NCBI GenBank assembly: GCA_045110335.1
Contig: JBGCGB010000001.1
Span: 124,001-188,000 of the forward strand
Length of the DNA stretch: 64,000 nucleotides
Direction of reading: 5' to 3'
Source of the DNA: CALBPI01 sp045110335
Lineage (GTDB): Bacteria; Pseudomonadota; Gammaproteobacteria; Steroidobacterales; Woeseiaceae
Every line of letters starts with the position of its first letter. Position 1 is the first letter of the stretch. Of this stretch, positions 52,374 to 61,239 are shown in pieces. A program made the position numbers and the translations under genes. Under the pieces are notes generated by a model. It made no database searches and was not told the DNA's origin. It saw only the letters and a program-made list of their open reading frames with translations.

Positions 52374-54584
52374 ATGGCAGCAAGATACAGACGGATTTGG
52401 TTGATAGCAGCATTGACGTTGATGTCGGCGAGCGCGATTGGCGAAATTCGGGTGCCGGAGGTCGATGGCAAAATCAAAGTGGATGGCGTGCTGGATGACG
52501 CCCTTTGGCGCGAAGCGGTAATGGTCACTTTAGATTATGAAACCAATCCCGCCGAAAACACGCCGGCAGAGGTCCGCACGGAAGTCCTATTGGTCGACAA
52601 TGGCGATGCGCTATTGGTCGCTTTTCGCGCCTTCGATCCTGATCCCGAACAGATCGTCGCTTATCTGTCTGATAGAGATGCGGCATTCAGTGATGATTTC
52701 GTCGGGCTAGCGCTCGACACTTTCAATGACGAGCGTCGTGCGTTTGAGTTTTTCGTCAACCCGCTCGGTATCCAGATGGATCTGACGCTGGATGATATCA
52801 ATGGCAATGAGGATGATTCTTGGAATGCCATCTGGGATTCTGCCGGCAAAGTGACCGAAGACGGCTATGTCGTCGAGATGGAGATCCCGTTTCGAACCAT
52901 GCAGTTTCCGGCTGGCGGCGCTGAGAAAACCTTTGGCGTTGATTTACTGCGATTTAGACCGCGCGAGAACCGACAGCGAATTTCAAACAACCTGCGGGAT
53001 CGAAATCTCCCTTGTTATCTCTGCCAGCTCGACAAACTGGTGGGTTTTAGAAATGCGTCGGCGGGGCGAAACCTGGTTGTTGCGCCTTCGTTAACAGCTG
53101 TTCGAAATGATGCGCTGGGTGATGACAATTCGTCGCTGGAAAGCGGTGATACTGATATTGAGCCAGCCCTCGATGTTAGTTGGGGCATTACGCCTGACAT
53201 CCAGTTGACGGCGACCTTAAATCCCGACTTCTCGCAAGTTGAAGCGGATGTTGCCCAACTTCAGATCAATCAGCAATTTGCGTTGTTTTTTCCGGAGCGC
53301 CGTCCGTTTTTTCTTGAGGGTGCTGATTTCTTTTCGACACCATTGAATGCGGTGTTCACGCGTAACGTTGCTGATCCGGACTATGGTGCGAAGGTTACCG
53401 GTAAAGCGAATGGTCATACGTTTGGTCTATTTACTGCGAACGATACGCTGACGAATTTGTTGTTGCCGGGTAATCAGGGCTCTGATTTTACGTCGCTGGA
53501 TCAAGGTAGCGATATTGCGGTCGGCCGCTATGCTTTCGATGTTGGTGAGAATTCCCGTATTGGCGCTATTGCGACTTCGCGTCGCGGCGATGACTACAAC
53601 AACACAGTGGCGGGCGTAGACGGGCGATTCCTGTTCAATGACTACAACACATTCACTTTCCAATACCTAGATAGCACCACGCAATATCCACAGGCTGCGG
53701 TGGACGATTTCGGATTGGCAACGGACGAAGCCGACGGTGCCGCGTACCGCGTGCGGCTGTCCCGCAATACCCGCGAGTGGAGCTTGTTTGCCAGTCACGA
53801 TAGTTTCGATGAAGGCTTTCGGGCGGATATGGGCTTCGTGCCGCAAGTCGACTTTGATAAGACCGTCGTCGGTATGTTCCGGTCGTTTATTGCAGAACCC
53901 GGGAAATGGTGGAACCAGTTCAATATCGGCGGTGACTGGGATATCACGCATACAAGTGATGGCCGCTTTCTGGAGCGTGAGCTTGAAGCTGAAGTGTCTG
54001 TGCAAGCCGCACTTCGCTCTTACTGGGAGATTTCGGCTGTTGATCGCACCCGGGATTTTGAGGGCACCCTCTACGATGAGCAGTCGTTTGCCTTTTATGG
54101 TGAGATGAATCCGAGTGGTGCGACCTTTCTCGGTTTCTTCATACGTAGTGGCGATCAAATCGATTTTGCGAATTCACGTCTGGGTAAGGCGCTGCGTATT
54201 AGCCCGAGGATCAATCAGCGCTTCGGTGATGCCTGGTCATTGCGGTTGCGTCATACCTGGGAAGCGCTCAGTCATGAGGGTGAGCGGGTCTTTACAGCCA
54301 ACTTGACGGATCTCCGGACCCAGTATCAGTTCTCGGCTCGAACATTCGTACGACTGGTTCTGACGTATCGAGATGTTGAGCGGAACACCGCGAAATTTAT
54401 TGACGAGGTTGCGCCATCGTCAACCGGTATTTCCAGTCAGTTGTTACTGTCCTACAAGATCAATCCGCAAACGGTGTTTTTTCTCGGTTATGGCGACAAC
54501 CGCATTGAGGATGATGAGTTTGTATCGCTCACCCAAACGGATCGCAGTTTCTTCATGAAAGTAGGCTACGCCTGGGTACCGTAG
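52374..54584 (+). CDS. DUF5916 outer-membrane protein with CBM9-like domain
   Basis: A 736-residue exported protein: signal (IAALTLMSASAIG), then a CBM9-like N-domain (VDGKIKVDGVLDDALWREAV, DNGDALLVAFRAFDPDPEQIVAYLSDRD, GYVVEMEIPFRTMQFP) and a large C-terminal DUF5916 beta-barrel region with motifs LNPDFSQVEADVAQLQIN and FFPERRPFFLEGADFF. The family is widespread in marine bacteria and lacks an experimentally known function. It ends in VGYAWVP. It stands alone on the plus strand. Confidence 0.85.
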   Translation: MAARYRRIWLIAALTLMSASAIGEIRVPEVDGKIKVDGVLDDALWREAVMVTLDYETNPAENTPAEVRTEVLLVDNGDALLVAFRAFDPDPEQIVAYLSDRDAAFSDDFVGLALDTFNDERRAFEFFVNPLGIQMDLTLDDINGNEDDSWNAIWDSAGKVTEDGYVVEMEIPFRTMQFPAGGAEKTFGVDLLRFRPRENRQRISNNLRDRNLPCYLCQLDKLVGFRNASAGRNLVVAPSLTAVRNDALGDDNSSLESGDTDIEPALDVSWGITPDIQLTATLNPDFSQVEADVAQLQINQQFALFFPERRPFFLEGADFFSTPLNAVFTRNVADPDYGAKVTGKANGHTFGLFTANDTLTNLLLPGNQGSDFTSLDQGSDIAVGRYAFDVGENSRIGAIATSRRGDDYNNTVAGVDGRFLFNDYNTFTFQYLDSTTQYPQAAVDDFGLATDEADGAAYRVRLSRNTREWSLFASHDSFDEGFRADMGFVPQVDFDKTVVGMFRSFIAEPGKWWNQFNIGGDWDITHTSDGRFLERELEAEVSVQAALRSYWEISAVDRTRDFEGTLYDEQSFAFYGEMNPSGATFLGFFIRSGDQIDFANSRLGKALRISPRINQRFGDAWSLRLRHTWEALSHEGERVFTANLTDLRTQYQFSARTFVRLVLTYRDVERNTAKFIDEVAPSSTGISSQLLLSYKINPQTVFFLGYGDNRIEDDEFVSLTQTDRSFFMKVGYAWVP

Positions 54585-54650
54585 TACTGGCGAAGCGTCC
54601 TCTCGCAGTCTATTCTTGGTCTTTCGCTTACCCGATAGACTGGAGTCTTC

Positions 54651-55280
54651 ATGCTGTTTTTCGACTGCCAACCGGCACCTAGTCCTAGGCGTGTGCGCAT
54701 TTTTATCGCCGAAAAGGGCATTGATATTCCTGTGCAGGAGATCGACCTTCGGTCCGGTGAGCACTTGAGCAGCGAGTTTCGGGAAAAGAACCCGGATTGC
54801 ACGGTTCCCGCTTTGGCATTGGACAATGGTGTCGTCTTAACCGAGACGCTAGCGATTTGCACTTATTTGGAAGATCAGTTCCCGGAGCCCCCCTTAATGG
54901 GTCGGGACGCACTTGAGAGAGCGGATGTCCTGCAGTGGAACGCGCGAATCGAACAACAGGGGCTCGCTGCGGTTGCAGAGTCGTTTCGGAATCACTCTAA
55001 AGGATTCAAGGGACGTGCCGTAACAGGGCCGGTCGGGTACGACCAAATTCCGGAGCTCGTGCCTCGCGGGCGCGCTCGCGCGGAGCAATTCATGGCAATG
55101 ATAGACGCTCATTTGGATGGTCGCGATTTCATTGCCGGTGATGGCTTTACAATGGCTGACATCACCGCACTCATCACCATCGATATGTGTGCATGGATCA
55201 AACTGCCAATCCCGGAAAGTCTTCCGCATTTGCGACGTTGGCATGCGGCGACACTGGCACGCGACAGCGCGCGGGTCTGA
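54651..55280 (+). CDS. Glutathione S-transferase
   Basis: A 209-residue soluble protein. The thioredoxin-like N-domain (PSPRRVRIFIAEKGIDI, NPDCTVPALALDNGVVLTETLAICTYLE) has the glutathione-binding TVPAL and ET pattern. The helical C-domain includes FIAGDGFTMADITALITID. The substrate is unknown. The CtlX gene starts ten bases after its stop, so they are probably cotranscribed. Confidence 0.88.
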   Translation: MLFFDCQPAPSPRRVRIFIAEKGIDIPVQEIDLRSGEHLSSEFREKNPDCTVPALALDNGVVLTETLAICTYLEDQFPEPPLMGRDALERADVLQWNARIEQQGLAAVAESFRNHSKGFKGRAVTGPVGYDQIPELVPRGRARAEQFMAMIDAHLDGRDFIAGDGFTMADITALITIDMCAWIKLPIPESLPHLRRWHAATLARDSARV

Positions 55281-55289
55281 GTCGTATTC

Positions 55290-56234
55290 ATGAAGGAAGC
55301 GCAAGTCTGCGATAGCGTGCTTGCCATTCGCCCGTGCCGCTTTCAAGCGAATGTAGAAACGGCGGCCAGTAATGCGTTTCAAGCGTCTGCACCATGGGAA
55401 GATGCCAAAGCATCTAACGCGATTGCAGAAGCGCAGTTTGATGGTTTGATCGAATGCTTGCTACGCCTGCATGTGAACTGCGTTGTTGTTGACGATACAC
55501 CCGATCCGCATACACCCGATTCGATTTTTCCCAATAACTGGATGAGTACGCACGCGGATGGCACTGTCGCCCTGTACCCGATGGAGGCGGTCAATCGCCG
55601 AACGGAACGACGTAGCGACGTGCTGACGACCTTGGTTGACGCGCACGGCTTCCGGATCGATCGTCAGGTCGATTTATCGTCTTTCGAAATGAACGCACAT
55701 TTTCTGGAAGGGACTGGAAGTTTGGTGTTGGATCGAAATCATCGTCTGGCGTATGCGTGTTTGTCGACCAGAACCCATATCGAACCGCTTGATGAATTTG
55801 ACCGGGAAATGGGATATCGCAGTGTCCGATTTGTTGCGAAAGATGCATCGGGTCAGGTGATTTACCATACCAATGTCATGATGTGTGTCGGTCAGGATTT
55901 TTGTGTGTTGTGCGAGGATGCTATGGATGCTGAGGATCGCGTTCGAGTTCGGGATTCCCTGCTTGAGACCGGGCATGACATTATTCCGATCGGCTTTGAT
56001 GCTTTGAATGGTTTCGCCGGCAATATGCTGGCGTTGGAAGATTCGCGCGGGCAATCAGTTATCGCGCTTTCACAACAAGCATTTGAGGCATTGGATGCTC
56101 AGCAAAAACGCCGGCTGGAACGCTATGGCAGTCTCGCGATTGCCGACATCAACCACATCGAGACCCAGTCGGGCGGCAGCGTGCGCTGTATGCTCGCTGA
56201 GATTCATTTGCCTAAGGGAAGTAAGGTCGCATGA
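55290..56234 (+). CDS. ctlX: Amidinotransferase-fold hydrolase, CtlX type
   Basis: A 314-residue guanidino-modifying enzyme of the CtlX (citrulline utilisation hydrolase) branch. Motifs in order: IRPCRFQANVETA, FPNNWMSTHADGTVALYPM (acid and substrate pocket), FLEGTGSLVLD, the conserved histidine region YHTNVMMCVG, and the catalytic cysteine in QSGGSVRCMLAEIHLP near the end. It probably hydrolyses citrulline or a related ureido/guanidino compound to ornithine; the exact substrate is inferred. Its stop overlaps the M61 peptidase start (ATGA). Confidence 0.85.
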   Translation: MKEAQVCDSVLAIRPCRFQANVETAASNAFQASAPWEDAKASNAIAEAQFDGLIECLLRLHVNCVVVDDTPDPHTPDSIFPNNWMSTHADGTVALYPMEAVNRRTERRSDVLTTLVDAHGFRIDRQVDLSSFEMNAHFLEGTGSLVLDRNHRLAYACLSTRTHIEPLDEFDREMGYRSVRFVAKDASGQVIYHTNVMMCVGQDFCVLCEDAMDAEDRVRVRDSLLETGHDIIPIGFDALNGFAGNMLALEDSRGQSVIALSQQAFEALDAQQKRRLERYGSLAIADINHIETQSGGSVRCMLAEIHLPKGSKVA

Positions 56235-58030
56235 GTATTCATTACACCGTGGCATCGACAGCTCCGGAAAGTCATTTTTTCGATGTCATGATCACCGTTC
56301 CGGAAATACCGGATCGCGAGATAGAGCTTGTATTGCCTGTCTGGATTCCAGGTAGTTATATGGTTCGTGACTATGCCCGCCATGTCATGACGGTCGAAGC
56401 GGTTGACCGAACGGGTCAACCTGTCACCGTTTCGCGTTCCGGCAAGTCTCGCTGGAGAGTTCAAACGGGTATTGGTGAAACGAAGGTCTCATTGGTCATT
56501 TATGGTTGGGATTTATCGGTTCGTGGCGCACACATCGACCGGTCGCACGCCTACTTCAATGGTGCGTGTTTGCTGCCCGAGGTTAAGGGCCACGCCGGGC
56601 CGTTTAGGTTGACGGTTTTGCCGCCGGAAGGATTGCCGGAAAGTGCCGTCGTTGCTACGTCAATGCGACCGGACCAAGTCGACGCCAAGGGCTTTGGTGA
56701 CTACATGGCAGCGGATTATGATGAGTTGCTTGACCATCCATTCGAAATTGCGGATCAGCAGTGCATTGCCTTCGAGGCCGCCGCCGTGCCACACCGCTTT
56801 TTTATCCGCGGCACTGGCGGTTTTGATGAGGCACGGTTTCGCGTTGATTGCCAGAAAATTTGTGAAGCCCATCATGCGCTACTGGGAACGCCCACCGAAC
56901 TCGATCGCTATGACTTTCTGAGCTATGCCCTGGACAAAGGCTATGGTGGTCTCGAGCACCGCTGGTCAAGCAGTCTCGCGCTTAGCCGCGACGCGTTGCC
57001 GCAGGCGGGTCAACTGACCGATGAACGTGCCTATCGAACCTTGCTGGGTTTGATTAGCCACGAGTATTTTCACTTGTGGAATGTGAAGCGTTTGAAGCCG
57101 GCGGCTTTTGTCCCAATGGATATGTCGCAAGAGGTACATACGACACTGCTTTGGGTGTTCGAAGGCGTGACGTCTTATTACGATGACCTGATTCTGGCGC
57201 GTTCTGGTGTAGTGTCGGAGGAAGTCTATCTGCAGTTGCTTGCAGAGAACTTGACCCGGATCTTGCGAACGCCGGGCCGCTTTCGCCAGACGCTAGCGGA
57301 TTCCAGTTTTGACGCATGGACCAAATTCTACAAGCAAGACGAAAATGCGCCGAATGCGATTATCAGTTACTACGCCAAAGGGGCATTGGCCGCGTTAGCA
57401 CTTGATCTGAAATTGCGCGCCGAAACCGAGACCACCCTGGACGCCGTGATGCGTGAATGCTGGCAACGATTCTATTTGACCGATGGCGCCGGTATTCCGG
57501 AAGATGGCTTTGAGCGCGTTGCCAGCGAACTTGCGGATCGTGATCTTTCCAGTTTCTTTGATCATGCAATCCGCTCGACGTCCGATATCGACGTCGCTGA
57601 ATTGTTCAAGCCGTTTGGTATTCAAGTTCAATTGCATTGTGCCGCGGATTCCAGCGATACGGGTGGTATTGATCACAAGCATCGAAGACAGGTAGACAGT
57701 GGCATTCGTTTTGATCCCGGCAATTCGTCTCGCATACGTTCAGTGATCGCAGGTAGTGCGGCGGCAGACGCCGGACTGTCCGCCGGAGATCAGGTCGTGG
57801 CATTGAATGGGCGCAAAGCGGGGCGTAAGCAATTCGACCTGTTGATGCAAAGTGCCGGGCCAGGCGATACGATGGCAGTTCACGCGTTCCGACGCGACCT
57901 GTTAGCGGAGTATTCGTTGACGCTGCGATCGGCTGATGCCGATACCGCCGTGATCAGAATTGACCCGGATGCTTCAGATGACGCTATTGCGCGACGCCGC
58001 GCCTGGTTGGCGCTGGGACCGGGGGACTAG
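56231..58030 (+). CDS. M61 family metallopeptidase with PDZ domain
   Basis: A 599-residue glycyl aminopeptidase-like enzyme. N-domain WIPGSYMVRDYARHV, catalytic zinc site ISHEYFHLWNVKRLKP (HExxH), the following glutamate in FEGVTSYYDDL, and a C-terminal PDZ domain (IAGSAAADAGLSAGDQVVALNGRKA). It has no signal peptide. It is translationally coupled to ctlX. The final ~47 bases run opposite the end of msrQ. Confidence 0.9.
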   Translation: MSIHYTVASTAPESHFFDVMITVPEIPDREIELVLPVWIPGSYMVRDYARHVMTVEAVDRTGQPVTVSRSGKSRWRVQTGIGETKVSLVIYGWDLSVRGAHIDRSHAYFNGACLLPEVKGHAGPFRLTVLPPEGLPESAVVATSMRPDQVDAKGFGDYMAADYDELLDHPFEIADQQCIAFEAAAVPHRFFIRGTGGFDEARFRVDCQKICEAHHALLGTPTELDRYDFLSYALDKGYGGLEHRWSSSLALSRDALPQAGQLTDERAYRTLLGLISHEYFHLWNVKRLKPAAFVPMDMSQEVHTTLLWVFEGVTSYYDDLILARSGVVSEEVYLQLLAENLTRILRTPGRFRQTLADSSFDAWTKFYKQDENAPNAIISYYAKGALAALALDLKLRAETETTLDAVMRECWQRFYLTDGAGIPEDGFERVASELADRDLSSFFDHAIRSTSDIDVAELFKPFGIQVQLHCAADSSDTGGIDHKHRRQVDSGIRFDPGNSSRIRSVIAGSAAADAGLSAGDQVVALNGRKAGRKQFDLLMQSAGPGDTMAVHAFRRDLLAEYSLTLRSADADTAVIRIDPDASDDAIARRRAWLALGPGD

Positions 58031-58655
58031 CGGTTTTCCGTTTTCGTTGCCAGGCCCAGAAAGCTCTGGAGCCAAGCAGAATGGCCAGAATCGCCGCATA
58101 GATGACGGGTTCAGTGATGTCTTTTTTGACTTGCCACCAATAGTGCCACACGGCGAGCACGCCAACGGCATAGGCGCCGTAGTGAAGCTGTTGCCAGCGT
58201 TTTCCGAGCCGACGTCTGGCCGCCAGTGTGGATGTTGCGCTCATAGCCATGAGCAACACCAGTGCCACCATACCGAGTGTAATGAACGGGCGCTTGATGA
58301 TGTCTTCGATGACTGCTGAGAAAAGCAGCCCTTGATCCAGAACCAGGTAAACCAAAAAGTGCATGAGTACGTAAAAAGCGCCAAACAGGCCCAGCATGCG
58401 GCGGAACCAGGTGAGTTTGGCAAAGCCGGTGATCTTCCGCAGTGGCGTAACGGCAAGGCCGATCAAAATAAACCTGAGCGCCCAGTTACCAAAGAAATCT
58501 AGCAATGCCTCGATCGGATTTGCACCGAGGCCATTGCCCGCTAAACCGGCCGTTACTAGAGCGACCCAGATGGCTGGTGCTAGTGCGGTCAGGAAAACTA
58601 CTGGTTTTCCTAGCCATCTGACGGGATCGCGACGTTGTACGTTAGACGTATTCAT
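57984..58655 (-). CDS. msrQ: MsrQ heme-binding membrane subunit
   Basis: A 223-residue inner-membrane b-type heme protein that passes electrons from the quinone pool to MsrP. Features: six hydrophobic segments, the heme histidines in FYVLMHFLVYLV, QLHYGAYAVGVLAVWHYWW, and the family motifs RRMLGLFGAFY and LGKRWQQLH. It follows msrP by five bases. The 3' end runs 47 bases into the convergent M61 gene. Confidence 0.9.
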   Translation of the reverse strand: MNTSNVQRRDPVRWLGKPVVFLTALAPAIWVALVTAGLAGNGLGANPIEALLDFFGNWALRFILIGLAVTPLRKITGFAKLTWFRRMLGLFGAFYVLMHFLVYLVLDQGLLFSAVIEDIIKRPFITLGMVALVLLMAMSATSTLAARRRLGKRWQQLHYGAYAVGVLAVWHYWWQVKKDITEPVIYAAILAILLGSRAFWAWQRKRKTASPPVPAPTRRGVAQ

Positions 58656-58660
58656 CTGAC

Positions 58661-59653
58661 TTAGTAGTTCTTGCGAAGATCCAGGCCGGTGTAAAGGCTG
58701 GCGACTTCATCAGCATAGCCATTGAACATTTGCGTCGGCACCTTAGCCGCGAACAACGATGCACCGATCTGACGTTCGCGCGCCTGACTCCAGCGCGGGT
58801 GGGAAACCTCCGGGTTTACGTTGGCATAAAAACCATACTCGCGGGAAGCTGATAAGTTCCAACTCGTGGCCGGTTGCGTCTCCGAGAAGCGGATACCAAC
58901 GATTGATTTGATGCTCTTGAAACCGTACTTCCATGGAACGACCAATCTCATCGGTGCGCCATTTTGATTGGGTAGCTGTTGTCCGTATACACCCACGGCC
59001 ATGATTGTCAGCGGATGCATGGCTTCTTCGATCGTCAGACCTTCACGGTACGGCCAATCCAAAACGCGATAGCGCTGGCCAGGCATTTGCTCCTTATCCA
59101 CGAGCGTTTCAAAAGCCACATACTTGGCACGCGACGTTGGCTTGAACGATTTCAGGATGCTGGCGAGCGGAATGCCAACCCAGGGAACGACCATTGACCA
59201 TGCTTCAACGCAACGTAGTCGGTAGATGCGTTCCTCTAATGCATAAGGATTGATGAAATCCTCGATATCAAAAGTGCCGGTGCGTTCGGCTTCGCCTGTG
59301 ACCGTAATCGACCACGGTCTTGTCTTAAGCGTGTGGGCGTTCTTGGCGGGGTCTGCTTTGCCAGTGCCGAATTCATAGAAGTTGTTGTAGGTGGTCACGT
59401 CTTCAAAAGTATTGGGGGTTTCGTCAGTGGAGTATTCGCTCTTGATGATGTTGTCGAATGTTCCGCCCGCCGTTTTCGCCGTGACGTTATTCTTGCCGTC
59501 GATCGGGCCGGCTTGTTCTTCAGCCGCCCGCCCACAACCTGCCGGAAAAGCCACGCCCGCTGCGATGCTGGCAACCAGCTTTCGACGAGACAGATAGGCG
59601 GTTTCTGGCGTGATTTCGCTAGGGCGAATATCGGCGGGTTTCTTGATCAGCAT
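58661..59653 (-). CDS. msrP: MsrP periplasmic methionine sulfoxide reductase
   Basis: A 330-residue molybdopterin enzyme that repairs oxidised methionines in envelope proteins. The Tat signal is SRRKLVASIAAGVAF. The molybdenum-ligand cysteine is in YRLRCVEAWSMVVPWVGIPL. The C-terminus has FKSIKSIVGIRFSETQPATSW. It forms a unit with msrQ and follows the DUF547 gene. Confidence 0.93.
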   Translation of the reverse strand: MLIKKPADIRPSEITPETAYLSRRKLVASIAAGVAFPAGCGRAAEEQAGPIDGKNNVTAKTAGGTFDNIIKSEYSTDETPNTFEDVTTYNNFYEFGTGKADPAKNAHTLKTRPWSITVTGEAERTGTFDIEDFINPYALEERIYRLRCVEAWSMVVPWVGIPLASILKSFKPTSRAKYVAFETLVDKEQMPGQRYRVLDWPYREGLTIEEAMHPLTIMAVGVYGQQLPNQNGAPMRLVVPWKYGFKSIKSIVGIRFSETQPATSWNLSASREYGFYANVNPEVSHPRWSQARERQIGASLFAAKVPTQMFNGYADEVASLYTGLDLRKNY

Positions 59654-59684
59654 GATGTGCTTCCTTCTAATGGACGGTTGATGC

Positions 59685-60449
59685 TTACTCGGGCGAAGTG
59701 CCGTTCAAGCTCCAGTCATAATCGAGATAGTCAAAGTCCCAATCGTCGGTTTGCAGACTCGCCTTCAAAGCATCGTCGGTCACATAACGTGCGAGAAACT
59801 GCGCTAGGCTGCCTGCTTCCGCTTCGAACTCATCGCCGTACCATTTGAAGATTCGCGATAAGTCAGCCTGTTTCCGCTTCAAGTCGAAGCGATTGCTTTG
59901 CGAGTTGTTAATGAAATCCGCTGTGACGGCATTGAGTTGTGCATCGAGGGTATCAGCCGAATAAAGCGTATTGATCAGAGGAGGGCATGACTTCGACGAG
60001 CAAACGATCGCGAAATGGATGCGGGGATCGCCAGCGCTGATAATGTTTTCATGCTCGAGTTCGTAAAGTGTCATCGAGGTACCGAACACCTCATATTGGC
60101 GACGCTTGAAAAACTTCAGGCGGCTGAAAATTGAAGATGGTGAGAAACCGTCCAAAATGCCTTGAATCGACAGGGCGTTGTAAGCGTTGATATAAGTCGC
60201 GAGTCGTTCGTCGCTGGACGCTGACGCTGGCAGGCGTTCTTTGCCTAGTCGATTGATCATCGATGCATACGCTGTGGATTGTGCGAAGTCGGCATAGGTT
60301 ACCTGGCCATCCTGAACGGATGATTCTAGTAGTGCAGCGAAAGGTGCAAACAGGGTTTCCGTCTCTGCCGCTCCGGCGGCCGGCACAGCGAATGCCAGTG
60401 CTGCCACCAGCAAAAAGCCGCGCGCATTACCAAGCAATTTCTTGCCCAT
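59685..60449 (-). CDS. DUF547 exported protein
   Basis: About 254 residues from ATG 60449 (an upstream ATG at 60482 gives 265). A signal peptide (GFLLVAALAFAVPAAGAA) is present. The DUF547 core is visible: LATYINAYNALSIQGILDGF, YELEHENIISAGDPRIHFAIVCSSKSCPPLI, with the Cys of CSSKSCPPL, and the C-terminal helix SRIFKWYGDEFE. The fold is papain/transglutaminase-like, function unknown. The gene starts inside the SDR gene upstream and precedes msrP by 31 bases. Confidence 0.85.
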   Translation of the reverse strand: MGKKLLGNARGFLLVAALAFAVPAAGAAETETLFAPFAALLESSVQDGQVTYADFAQSTAYASMINRLGKERLPASASSDERLATYINAYNALSIQGILDGFSPSSIFSRLKFFKRRQYEVFGTSMTLYELEHENIISAGDPRIHFAIVCSSKSCPPLINTLYSADTLDAQLNAVTADFINNSQSNRFDLKRKQADLSRIFKWYGDEFEAEAGSLAQFLARYVTDDALKASLQTDDWDFDYLDYDWSLNGTSPE

Positions 60450-61200
60450 CCCATGCAAAGAATTTTCCGTTGTCTTGCTCATCCAATTGTTCCAATACCT
60501 TTAGTAGGTAAGTGACCGATTGACCAACACTGAAGCGCTTTTTCGTATTCGTTGCATTAAACGGCGCGCTCAGGTCAGTGTCGACCGTGCCCGGGTGCAA
60601 TGCAACGACCCGAATTTTCCGATGTGTCCGCTTCAGTTCGATCGACAGCGTTTTGGTTAACATATTCTGTGCTGCTTTGGCCGCCCTGTAGGCGTACCAA
60701 CCACCTAAGCGGTTGTCGCTGATACTGCCAACGCGTGCAGAGAGCGTCGCAAAAATGCAGTCGTCTCTGCGCGGCATCAGCGCCGTCAAATGTTTGGCCA
60801 ATAGCACAGGCCCAATACTATTGACCGCAAAACTGCGCTGAATATTACCGGGATCAACATCTTTTAAACGTCGTTCAGGTTGCAGGTCGGAACCGGCATG
60901 GAGTAGTCCGGCCGTGTTGATGATCCAATGCAAGTGTTTGGTTTGGCGAGCCAGCGAGGCGGCCATGGCTTCGATACTGGCTTCATCGGCGATGTCGCAT
61001 GCGATGGGCACCAATCGTTTCGGATGTTGCTCGATGAGTGAGACGAGCTTGGCACTATCGTTTGGGCGCCGGGCGGCGCAAAAGACTTTATTCACGTCGG
61101 AGCGCTTTGCGAGCGCCTCAACAAATCCGGCGCCGATGCCGCGGCTGGCACCGATGATGAGCACCGAGAAGCTGCCTTCGTGTTCTGTATCGGTGATCAT
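60427..61200 (-). CDS. SDR family protein, C-factor-like
   Basis: A 257-residue short-chain dehydrogenase: VLIIGASRGIGAGFVEALAKR, ACDIADEASIEAMA, IINTAGLLHAG (NxAG loop), YAYRAAKAAQNMLTKTLS (Tyr-x3-Lys) and VVALHPGTVDTDLSAPF. The catalytic Ser is in LSARVGSI. The substrate is unknown; close relatives are called C-factor. It leads the operon through DUF547 to msrPQ, which hints at a role with envelope stress. Confidence 0.85.
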   Translation of the reverse strand: MITDTEHEGSFSVLIIGASRGIGAGFVEALAKRSDVNKVFCAARRPNDSAKLVSLIEQHPKRLVPIACDIADEASIEAMAASLARQTKHLHWIINTAGLLHAGSDLQPERRLKDVDPGNIQRSFAVNSIGPVLLAKHLTALMPRRDDCIFATLSARVGSISDNRLGGWYAYRAAKAAQNMLTKTLSIELKRTHRKIRVVALHPGTVDTDLSAPFNATNTKKRFSVGQSVTYLLKVLEQLDEQDNGKFFAWDGQEIAW

Positions 61201-61239
61201 ATTAATGTATTCGTCAGCATATTACGGACAGATGCAAGG

